Notes: generated by a model from the letters alone, not told the origin. A stretch of DNA of 5,263 nucleotides from Kordiimonadaceae bacterium (GCA_014238195.1 JABABO010000390.1:1-5263), one strand, 5' to 3'. Counted from the stretch's first letter, positions 1-5,263 are shown. Made by a program: numbers and translations.

Positions 1-4
1 CATG

Positions 5-31
5 TTAGCACTCTGTCTGTACGAGTGCTAA
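5..31 (+). promoter_or_regulatory. CIRCE operator (HrcA-binding inverted repeat) of groESL
   Basis: Two perfect 9-base arms, TTAGCACTC (5-13) and GAGTGCTAA (23-31), flank a 9-base spacer. This is the full CIRCE consensus without a mismatch. CIRCE is the binding site of the repressor HrcA, which holds chaperonin operons down at normal temperature and releases them when GroEL is occupied by misfolded protein. It lies 85 bases before the groES start. Because CIRCE usually sits at or just after the transcription start, the promoter is probably to the left of this window. hrcA itself is not in the window. Confidence 0.97.
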
Positions 32-50
32 CGCTGAACATTAATTGGGT

Positions 51-92
51 TGATAAGTTTTTGAAATATCCATTTGGACTCAAGACTTATCA
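51..92 (+). other. Possible stem-loop in the groES 5' leader
   Basis: TGATAAGT (51-58) is perfectly complementary to ACTTATCA (85-92). The pairing can continue inward through one G-U pair (59 with 84) and two A-U pairs (60-61 with 82-83), giving about 11 pairs around a 20-base loop (62-81). It lies between CIRCE and the groES ribosome binding site, so it would be transcribed if the promoter is at or before CIRCE. The stem is AU-rich and its function is unknown. Chance is possible, but eight uninterrupted pairs in an 85-base leader is notable. Confidence 0.4.
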
Positions 93-95
93 CAA

Positions 96-116
96 ATCGA
101 TATTGGGAGATACGAT
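96..116 (+). promoter_or_regulatory. groES ribosome binding site in the loop of a small hairpin
   Basis: The Shine-Dalgarno sequence GGGAGA (105-110) is 6 bases before the groES ATG at 117. ATCG-A-TAT (96-103, A100 bulged) can pair with ATACGAT (110-116), leaving TGGGAG (104-109) as a six-base loop that exposes most of the Shine-Dalgarno. The last paired base directly abuts the start codon. The ribosome binding site is secure. The hairpin is an inference from complementarity, and its strength was not computed. Confidence 0.55.
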
Positions 117-404
117 ATGGCACTTCGTCCGCTACATGACCGTGTATTGGTTGAGCGCATTGAAAGCGAAGCAAAAACAGCAGGTGGTATTATTCTGCCT
201 GATACTGCACAAGAAAAACCATCCGAAGGGGAAGTTGTTGCTGTCGGTACAGGCTTAAAAGCTGAAGACGGTACAGTGACAGCGCTAGACGTAAAAGCTG
301 GTGATAAAGTCTTGTTTGGTAAATGGTCTGGCACAGAAGTAAAAGTTGACGGTGTTGACCTGCTGATCATGAAAGAATCTGACATCATGGGCATCATCGA
401 ATAA
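117..404 (+). CDS. groES: Co-chaperonin GroES (Hsp10)
   Basis: This 95-residue protein is the heptameric lid of the GroEL chaperonin in the cytoplasm. It caps the ATP-bound ring and closes the folding chamber. The length matches the family (95-97 residues). The N-terminal RPLHDRVLVERIE strand is followed by the mobile loop (about 16-34), whose hydrophobic tripeptide I25-I26-L27 contacts the GroEL apical domain. The roof-hairpin region is near 45-57, and the conserved FGKWSGTEVK and LIMKESDIMGIIE segments close the protein. The start at 117 is fixed by a Shine-Dalgarno sequence and by the conserved MALRPLHDRV opening. It is the first gene of a two-gene operon with groEL, 49 bases downstream, under the CIRCE operator. 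Nothing is missing or altered. Confidence 0.98.
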   Translation: MALRPLHDRVLVERIESEAKTAGGIILPDTAQEKPSEGEVVAVGTGLKAEDGTVTALDVKAGDKVLFGKWSGTEVKVDGVDLLIMKESDIMGIIE

Positions 405-413
405 TCGATAGCC
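390..413 (+). other. Small hairpin straddling the groES stop codon
   Basis: ATCGA (396-400) pairs with TCGAT (405-409) around a four-base loop that carries the TAA stop. An outer GGC (390-392) can pair with GCC (411-413) across a small asymmetric internal loop. It sits between the two genes, with no T-run after it, so it is not a terminator. A processing or stability role for the groESL transcript is a possible inference. Confidence 0.35.
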
Positions 414-453
414 TTACCCTGTTTAAATATAAAGAATTTTTAGGAGACCTTCC

Positions 454-2097
454 ATGGCTGCAAAAGAAGTCGCATTCGGCGAAGACGCACGCAAGAAAAT
501 CCTGTCTGGTGTTGATACACTGGCTAATGCTGTAAAAACTACACTTGGTCCAAAGGGCCGCAATGTTGTGCTTGATAAATCATTCGGTGCACCGCGTATA
601 ACAAAAGACGGTGTTTCTGTCGCTAAAGAGATCGAGCTGAGCGATAAGTTCGAAAATATGGGCGCTCAAATGGTAAAAGAAGTGGCATCACGCACAAATG
701 ATGTTGCCGGTGATGGTACCACAACAGCGACAGTGCTTGCTCAAGCGATTGTACGCGAAGGCATGAAATCTGTTGCTGCGGGTATGAACCCGATGGACCT
801 AAAGCGCGGTATTGATCTTGCTACAGCGAATATTGTTAAAAACTTAAAATCCCGTACCAAAGACGTAACATCAAACGAAGAGATCGAACAAGTTGGTACT
901 ATCTCGGCTAATGGTGAAGTACAAGTTGGCAAAGATATTGCTGCGGCAATGGAAAAAGTTGGCAAAGAAGGTGTGATCACCGTTGAGGAAGCAAAAGGCC
1001 TTGAAAGCGAATTAGACGTTGTTGAAGGCATGCAGTTCGACCGTGGTTACCTGTCGCCATACTTTATCACTAACGCTGAAAAAATGACTGTGGAAATGGA
1101 CAATCCTTTGATCCTTTTGCACGAAGCGAAACTTTCAAACCTTCAGCCTATGCTACCGCTTCTTGAAGCTGTTGTGCAAAGCAGCAAGCCATTGTTGATT
1201 ATCGCCGAAGATATTGAAGGCGAAGCGCTTGCCACACTCGTTGTTAACAAACTTCGTGGCGGCTTGAAAATTGCTGCTGTAAAAGCCCCAGGCTTTGGTG
1301 ACCGTCGCAAAGCAATGCTTGAAGACATTGCTATTCTAACAGGTGCACAAGTGGTGAGTGAAGACTTGGGTATCAAGCTTGAAAATGTTGGTATTGATAT
1401 GCTGGGTACAGCCAAGCGCGTTCATATCACGAAAGAAGACACAACGGTTGTTGATGGTGTTGGGGCCGAGGACGATATTAAAGCCCGCTGCGAGCAAATT
1501 AAAGCGCAAATCGAAGTAACGACGTCTGACTATGACAAAGAAAAACTGCAAGAACGTCTTGCAAAACTTTCTGGTGGTGTTGCTGTGATTAAAGTTGGTG
1601 GTGCCACTGAAGTTGAAGTGAAAGAACGCAAAGACCGCGTTGATGATGCCCTACATGCGACACGGGCTGCTGTTGAAGAAGGTGTTGTTGCGGGTGGCGG
1701 TGCTGCGTTGTTGTATGCTACAAATGCCCTAGAAGGCACATCTGGCGAAAACGATGACCAAACAAAAGGTATCGACATTGTGCGTAAAGCTTTGCAAGCA
1801 CCACTGCGCCAGATTGCTGAAAATGCAGGCGTTGACGGTGCTGTTGTTGCGGGTAAGCTGCTGGAACAAGACAATGAAAACTTCGGTTTTGATGCCCAAA
1901 ACGAAGAATATACCGATCTTGTTGCTAAAGGTATCATCGACCCAACTAAAGTTGTGCGTACTGCCCTGCAAGATGCGGCTTCTATCGCTGGCTTGATGAT
2001 CACAACCGAAGCAATGGTTGCTGAAATTCCAAGTGAAACACCGCCAGCAATGCCAGGCGGCGGCGGGATGCCTGATATGGGTGGTATGGGTTTCTAA
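454..2097 (+). CDS. groEL: Chaperonin GroEL (Hsp60), 60 kDa subunit
   Basis: This 547-residue protein forms the double seven-membered ring that folds proteins in the cytoplasm using ATP, with GroES as lid. It is full length. ATP-site elements are intact: TLGPKG (30-35), D52, GDGTTT (86-91), the hydrolytic D398 in VDDALHATR, GGG (414-416) and D496. Apical substrate- and GroES-binding residues Y199, Y203, F204, L234, L237, L259, V263 and V264 match those of E. coli. The C-terminal tail is glycine- and methionine-rich (PGGGGMPDMGGMGF), a variant of the usual GGM repeats. C346 is the only cysteine. The start is supported by AGGAGA (442-447), six bases before the ATG, and by the family MAAKEV opening. 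It is cotranscribed with groES, and an intrinsic terminator follows at about 2180-2207. Some alphaproteobacteria carry several groEL copies; this CIRCE-linked groESL pair looks like a housekeeping copy. Confidence 0.98.
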   Translation: MAAKEVAFGEDARKKILSGVDTLANAVKTTLGPKGRNVVLDKSFGAPRITKDGVSVAKEIELSDKFENMGAQMVKEVASRTNDVAGDGTTTATVLAQAIVREGMKSVAAGMNPMDLKRGIDLATANIVKNLKSRTKDVTSNEEIEQVGTISANGEVQVGKDIAAAMEKVGKEGVITVEEAKGLESELDVVEGMQFDRGYLSPYFITNAEKMTVEMDNPLILLHEAKLSNLQPMLPLLEAVVQSSKPLLIIAEDIEGEALATLVVNKLRGGLKIAAVKAPGFGDRRKAMLEDIAILTGAQVVSEDLGIKLENVGIDMLGTAKRVHITKEDTTVVDGVGAEDDIKARCEQIKAQIEVTTSDYDKEKLQERLAKLSGGVAVIKVGGATEVEVKERKDRVDDALHATRAAVEEGVVAGGGAALLYATNALEGTSGENDDQTKGIDIVRKALQAPLRQIAENAGVDGAVVAGKLLEQDNENFGFDAQNEEYTDLVAKGIIDPTKVVRTALQDAASIAGLMITTEAMVAEIPSETPPAMPGGGGMPDMGGMGF

Positions 2098-2116
2098 ACC
2101 ATTATCCGAATAAAAA

Positions 2117-2138
2117 TTGCTAGTCTTTGTGTTAGCAA
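2117..2138 (+). other. Weak hairpin in the groEL 3' untranslated region
   Basis: TTGCTA (2117-2122) and TAGCAA (2133-2138) are perfectly complementary around a 10-base loop, followed by the T-rich CTTTAATTTT. It may add to termination or mRNA stability ahead of the stronger terminator downstream. The stem is short and AU-rich, so it could be chance. Confidence 0.3.
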
Positions 2139-2151
2139 CTTTAATTTTATA

Positions 2152-2193
2152 AACCCCAGTGTAATAACCCCAGTGTAATAACCTCAGTGTTCG
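2152..2193 (+). repeat. 14-bp tandem repeat, two exact copies and one degenerate copy
   Basis: AACCCCAGTGTAAT occurs at 2152-2165 and again, identical, at 2166-2179. A third copy at 2180-2193 (AACCTCAGTGTTCG) keeps the first 11 bases with one change. The third unit supplies the left arm and loop of the groEL terminator. The first two units contain CCCCAGTG, a perfect complement of the terminator's right arm. Confidence 0.9.
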
Positions 2194-2207
2194 CACTGGG
2201 GTTTTCT
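2180..2207 (+). terminator. Intrinsic terminator of the groESL operon
   Basis: CCTCAGTG (2182-2189) pairs with CACTGGGG (2194-2201), with one G-U pair, around the very stable TTCG tetraloop (2190-2193). A2180-A2181 can also pair with T2202-T2203. The run TTTTCT (2202-2207) follows. It lies 83 bases after the groEL stop. There is no T-run on the other strand, so it should act only on rightward transcription, separating groESL from the chemoreceptor gene. Confidence 0.9.
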
Positions 2208-2319
2208 CATGCTGGTATAAACCTTTGTAAATCAAGGCAATGAAATAAAGCAGCTATTATAAGATTATTTTAAGACTTTCAGCCCTATTGTATGCAAAAG
2301 AAACATTAGGGTTAATTTT

Positions 2320-4380
2320 ATGAAGCGTCTTATCACTTATGTCCAAAACTGGAAAATAGCTTATCGCATTTCATTACTTGCGGGTGTTTCTCTGGTAGGG
2401 CTCGTTCTAATCTTGGTAACCATGTCCGCATCGCTTAATTCAGTGGCGAATATGCGCGAAACAGCTTTTAGCTTTCGTAATACAAGCAAACTGGTGCAAG
2501 AGCTTGAATTTGAATCGATACAAATCCGTAGATATGAAAAAGATTTTTTGATAAGCAAAGATGTAAGGCACTTAGAGCTTTATAATGATGAATACGACAA
2601 AGCTATCGACCTGTTAGCAGAGATTAGTTCTAAAACAGATAATGAGGTTATTAAAAGTGCCGCGCGTGAAATGTCGTCTATTTTGCCCAGACATAAAAAG
2701 CAATTTCAAAAAGTTGTGGCCATAAGCACTGAGCTTGGATTAGATGAAACACTTGGCCTGCAAGGGTCGCTGCGCATCTCAGTTAGAAAAATTGAAGACT
2801 TATTAAAACAGAACTCCAGCGATAAGTTGCAAGTAAAAATGTTGATGATGCGCCGACATGAAAAAGACTATATCATGCGCGTTCAGGATAAATATATTGA
2901 CCGTATTGACGACCGGGCCGCAGAATTTCGTGATATTCTAACCCAAACGCGGTTTTCAAGCGGTCTCAAAGCGCAGATTGATGGGCTTCTTACTGAATAT
3001 CTCATGCATTTTAAAAACTATTCTGAGGTGCGCAGTACGGAAGCAGAACAAGTGCGAGCTTTAGGGACTATCTACTCCGAAACCACAAAATATTTCGATA
3101 CAATGTTGAAGCTTTCACAAGGGCTAACGAGCGCGGCGCTTAAAGAAGTCGATAGTGAAGTGTCTACAGCAATTACTATGCAGCTTACGATTATTGTCAG
3201 CATTATTTTGCTAACGGTGATCATGAGCTATCTGGCAATTGTTACAATCGTGAGGCCTGTCCAGCAGTTAGAAGGCTCGCTTGATGAAATATCGCAGGGC
3301 AATTATGAAGCTGATGTGCAAGGCACTGAGTATAATGATGAATTAGGACGGGTATCACGGGTGATTTTGGGGCTGCGTGATAGTGCGGCTGAGCGTGAGA
3401 AAATGGCCCAAAAAGCTGCTGAAGCTGAGCGTGAGAAATTAGATAGGGAGCGCGCAGTCCATGAAATGGAGGCCGAAGCAGAACGTCAACGCATAGAAAG
3501 CGAGCGTAAATCCACCGAAGCCCGCGAAGCCAGAACGCAAAAAATTGAGCAAACTGTTAGCCAGTTTGAAGGTCAGGTTTCAAGCATGTTATCGGAATTG
3601 GAAGCATCGGCTGATGGTATGCGCTCAACGGCAGGTGAAATGGTGGATATAGCCGAATCAACGGACCGCCAAGCCACATCTGTTGCATCGGCATCAGAAG
3701 AAATGGATCAAAACGCAACGACAATGGCTTCGGCTATTGAAGAATTTGCTGCCTCCATCGGTGAGGCGAATCAGCAGGTTTTAAATGCGCGTAATATTTC
3801 CGAGGAAGCTGTTGATGCTTCGCGTTCTGGGTCTGAGGCGATCTCAAATCTTTCTGTGTCTTCTAGGCAAATCGAAGATGTGGTTAAACTCATTTCAGAT
3901 ATTGCTGAGCAAACCAATTTGCTTGCCTTGAACGCCACAATCGAAGCGGCTAGGGCAGGGGAAGCGGGCAAAGGCTTTGCTGTTGTTGCCAGCGAAGTGA
4001 AATCACTCGCCAATCAAACTGCGCAAGCCACTGAGCAAATCACCAAGCAAATCACCAATATGCAATCTTTGACTAATCAAGCGGTTTCCGCCTCAGATGG
4101 GGTCGAATCTACCAATACACGCTTGAACGAAGTCATGCTTGGTTTATCAAGTGCGATTGAAGAACAACAGGCGGCAAGCAATGAAATTAGCCGAAGTGTG
4201 CAAATTACATCCGAGGGGACACGGCAAGTATCCGCCGAGATCGTTAATGTGTCTGATGGTGCTGAAAAATCGGGCCATGCCTCAACCCATGTGATGTCGG
4301 CTGCGGAAGAATTAAGTTCACTTTCAGGGCAGTTAAAGCATGAAGTTGATCAGTTCCTAGCTGAAGTACGCCGATCTTAA
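2320..4380 (+). CDS. Methyl-accepting chemotaxis protein, probable HBM-type sensor
   Basis: This 686-residue inner-membrane chemoreceptor would control CheA kinase through CheW. In order: a short cytoplasmic N-terminus; TM1 (about 17-35); a helical periplasmic sensor of about 250 residues (36-288); TM2 (about 289-311); HAMP (about 310-356, with R312-P313 and the DELGRV motif at 340-345); a highly charged coiled coil (356-412); and the MCP signalling hairpin. The hairpin tip reads IAEQTNLLALNATIEAARAG (528-547), then E548-A549-G550-K551-G552-F553. Two good methylation-site matches, E474-E475 and E614-E615, lie almost symmetrically about the tip. The sensor size and the repeated EKD motifs (RRYEKDFL 70-77; RRHEKDYI 178-185) suggest a helical bimodular (HBM) domain, known in McpS-type receptors for organic acids; the ligand here is unknown. 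There is no C-terminal CheR-tethering pentapeptide (it ends FLAEVRRS). AGGG (2308-2311) is 8 bases before the ATG. No convincing promoter was seen in 2208-2319, including no clear flagellar sigma-28 site. Confidence 0.95.
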   Translation: MKRLITYVQNWKIAYRISLLAGVSLVGLVLILVTMSASLNSVANMRETAFSFRNTSKLVQELEFESIQIRRYEKDFLISKDVRHLELYNDEYDKAIDLLAEISSKTDNEVIKSAAREMSSILPRHKKQFQKVVAISTELGLDETLGLQGSLRISVRKIEDLLKQNSSDKLQVKMLMMRRHEKDYIMRVQDKYIDRIDDRAAEFRDILTQTRFSSGLKAQIDGLLTEYLMHFKNYSEVRSTEAEQVRALGTIYSETTKYFDTMLKLSQGLTSAALKEVDSEVSTAITMQLTIIVSIILLTVIMSYLAIVTIVRPVQQLEGSLDEISQGNYEADVQGTEYNDELGRVSRVILGLRDSAAEREKMAQKAAEAEREKLDRERAVHEMEAEAERQRIESERKSTEAREARTQKIEQTVSQFEGQVSSMLSELEASADGMRSTAGEMVDIAESTDRQATSVASASEEMDQNATTMASAIEEFAASIGEANQQVLNARNISEEAVDASRSGSEAISNLSVSSRQIEDVVKLISDIAEQTNLLALNATIEAARAGEAGKGFAVVASEVKSLANQTAQATEQITKQITNMQSLTNQAVSASDGVESTNTRLNEVMLGLSSAIEEQQAASNEISRSVQITSEGTRQVSAEIVNVSDGAEKSGHASTHVMSAAEELSSLSGQLKHEVDQFLAEVRRS

Positions 4381-4394
4381 CCCCATATCTTTCT

Positions 4395-4438
4395 TAATAA
4401 AAACGACCTCAATAATAAAATTTTGGTTTGTAATAAAA
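4395..4438. repeat. Three TAATAAAA boxes at exact 18-bp spacing
   Basis: TAATAAAA occurs at 4395-4402, 4413-4420 and 4431-4438, so starts are 18 bases apart each time. The 10 bases between boxes are not conserved. The array begins 15 bases after the chemoreceptor stop codon. It may be a set of protein-binding sites, a decayed 18-bp tandem repeat or a chance result of the AT-rich composition. Confidence 0.55.
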
Positions 4439-4473
4439 CTGTCTTTAAATCTGCTTATACAACCCTAGAAACG

Positions 4474-4500
4474 AGCACTTAACATGTTTGGGTGCTTTTT
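4474..4500 (+). terminator. Intrinsic terminator after the chemoreceptor gene
   Basis: AGCACTTAA (4474-4482) pairs with TTGGGTGCT (4488-4496), with two G-U pairs, around the loop CATGT; TTTT (4497-4500) follows. It lies about 95 bases after the chemoreceptor stop. An outer stem, CCCTA (4463-4467) with TAGGG (4500-4504), could enclose it and take up the end of the T-run. It most likely ends the chemoreceptor transcript. If the porin promoter lies further left, it would instead sit in the porin leader as an attenuator. Confidence 0.7.
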
Positions 4501-4507
4501 AGGGGTG

Positions 4508-4530
4508 TAACATTTCGTCATGGAATGTTA
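4508..4530. promoter_or_regulatory. Inverted repeat upstream of the porin gene, possible operator
   Basis: TAACATT (4508-4514) and AATGTTA (4524-4530) are perfect inverted arms separated by nine bases. C4516 and G4522 extend the symmetry, and T4515-G4523 would be a wobble pair in RNA. It lies 40 bases before the porin start, between the terminator and the gene, with no T-run after it. It could bind a dimeric regulator or form a hairpin in the porin leader. I do not recognise the motif as the site of a known regulator. Confidence 0.45.
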
Positions 4531-4570
4531 GGCCTTTATGTTCACGTAAAAGCAACAAGGATTTGAGGGA

Positions 4571-5263
4571 ATGTTTAAAGGAAAGACTGTTTCTAAATTG
4601 CTAGGCTTAACAGCTCTTGCAGGTATATTAGCGCTGCCAGTGCAAGCACAATCTGTTGAAGATTTGAAGGCACAGCTTGCCGCCCTAGCTGAACGCATTG
4701 AGCAGTTGGAAAAAAGCCAAGAGAAAACTGCCAAGATTAAGAAAGCTGAGCCTGCAATGGCGATCGCAACAGATGATGGCTTGTTCGAGTTTAACATACG
4801 TGGGCGTCTGTTTTCAGATGCCGCTTGGGTTTCTGATGGCGATGACAGTATGGATGTAAAATCGACCGAATTTCGCACCGCTCGCTTAGGTGTTGAAGGC
4901 AAAGCTTGGGAAAATGTGAAATATAAATTCGAAGCTGATTTTGCTGATAATGAAGTCGATATGAAAGACGCTTACGTTCAGTATAAAAGCGAGGCGGGTA
5001 GCTGGACTTTTGGTCAATTTAAAACCCCTAATTCCCTTGAGGAACAAACATCTTCGCGTCATATAACCTTCATGGAACGTTCTTCATTTACAGATGCCTT
5101 TGGTCTGGCACGGATGATGGGAATTGGTTTTGGCAATGGCGGCGATAATTGGACATTTAAGGCAGGCGTCTTTCGCGGTGGTAACAATGTTGACGCAGAA
5201 GACGAGGGGGAAACATTTGCGGCCCGTGGTACATACGGTGCAAAAACTGATAATGGCTGTCTC
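4571..5263 (+). CDS. Outer-membrane porin, phosphate-selective OprO/OprP family (5' part)
   Basis: The reading frame opens at 4571 and is still open after 231 codons at the window edge, so the C-terminal part of the barrel is missing. Residues 1-26 form a signal peptide with a basic start, a hydrophobic core and a cleavage site after VQA (24-26). A short coiled coil follows (about 29-58; L32, L36, L39, I43, L46 in 4-3 spacing), as is common in trimeric porins. The barrel then begins with NIRGRLFSDAAW, FRTARLGVEG, YKFEADFAD, DAYVQYK, WTFGQFKTPNSLEEQTSSR and ITFMER, all characteristic of the Porin_O_P family. Members form outer-membrane channels, some selective for phosphate or polyphosphate, but many alphaproteobacterial members have untested substrates. 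The start is fixed by an in-frame TAA at 4547-4549 with no ATG between, and by AAGGA (4557-4561), nine bases before the ATG. No promoter was identified. It is probably transcribed separately from the chemoreceptor gene. Confidence 0.9.
   Translation, partial: MFKGKTVSKLLGLTALAGILALPVQAQSVEDLKAQLAALAERIEQLEKSQEKTAKIKKAEPAMAIATDDGLFEFNIRGRLFSDAAWVSDGDDSMDVKSTEFRTARLGVEGKAWENVKYKFEADFADNEVDMKDAYVQYKSEAGSWTFGQFKTPNSLEEQTSSRHITFMERSSFTDAFGLARMMGIGFGNGGDNWTFKAGVFRGGNNVDAEDEGETFAARGTYGAKTDNGCL

Noticed and set aside
61..90. TTGAAA (61-66) with a weak -10-like ACTTAT (85-90) as a groES promoter
   Set aside because: The -10 matches only three of six bases, and a promoter to the right of CIRCE would put the operator upstream of it, unlike the usual arrangement. 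The promoter is more likely outside the window.
25..258. 77-codon forward reading frame overlapping the groES start
   Set aside because: It overlaps groES in another frame, has no ribosome binding site and resembles nothing known.
2089..2100. GGTTT-CT-AAACC palindrome over the groEL stop codon
   Set aside because: The two-base loop is too small for a good RNA hairpin, and the left arm is set by the conserved GGMGF coding end, so chance is the simplest explanation.
1530..2235. Long antisense reading frames opposite the groEL 3' half (157 and 168 codons)
   Set aside because: They mirror a highly conserved gene, have no supporting start signals and give low-complexity or unfamiliar proteins. 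They are typical shadows of coding sequence.
2225..2263. TTGTAA (2225-2230) and TATTAT (2255-2260) as a promoter for the chemoreceptor gene
   Set aside because: The spacing is 24 bases, far from 16-18, and no sigma-28 or other recognisable promoter pair fits the region.
4505..4521. Possible Pho box (CTGTCAT direct repeats) before the phosphate-type porin
   Set aside because: Only one half (TCGTCAT, 4515-4521) is a fair match. The other matches about four of seven bases at a 10-base rather than 11-base spacing, so PhoB control is not supported.
4528..4902. 124-codon minus-strand frame opposite the porin start
   Set aside because: The plus strand encodes a clear signal peptide, coiled coil and OprO/OprP barrel here, so the antisense frame is a shadow.

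Overview
The window shows an ordinary stretch of an alphaproteobacterial chromosome with moderate-to-low GC (several 60-base lines counted by hand range from about 32% to 53%). GroES and GroEL have alphaproteobacterial-style sequences, for example the AKTAGGIILPDTA loop of GroES and the VKERKDRVDDALHATRAAVEEG-like region of GroEL. The operon is headed by a perfect CIRCE operator, the HrcA-dependent arrangement common in that class. A large chemoreceptor and an OprO/OprP-type porin suggest a motile, free-living, probably aquatic Gram-negative bacterium. I would not name a genus; a marine lineage near Kordiimonadales/Emcibacterales is only a guess.

Layout: 1-116 is the groES leader, with CIRCE at its left end and two possible RNA stem-loops before the start codon. 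groES (117-404) and groEL (454-2097) form the chaperonin operon, separated by 49 bases with a small hairpin around the groES stop codon. Bases 2098-2319 hold a weak hairpin, a 14-bp tandem repeat and a good intrinsic terminator that uses the last repeat unit as its left arm. A methyl-accepting chemotaxis protein (2320-4380) follows as a separate unit. Bases 4381-4570 hold three TAATAAAA boxes at exact 18-bp spacing, an intrinsic terminator and a near-perfect inverted repeat. An outer-membrane porin starts at 4571 and runs off the right edge. All four genes are on the + strand, and each of the three transcription units appears to be independent.

Functionally, GroES/GroEL is the cytosolic folding machine. 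The chemoreceptor senses a small molecule in the periplasm, probably through a helical bimodular (HBM) domain, and signals to CheA/CheW. The porin admits anionic or other small solutes through the outer membrane. A link between receptor and porin is possible but rests only on adjacency.

I found no sign of a mobile element, CRISPR array, RNA gene, defence system or other undescribed system. The points worth a second look are small: possible structure in the groESL mRNA, a triplicated terminator arm, an 18-bp periodic motif and an inverted repeat before the porin.
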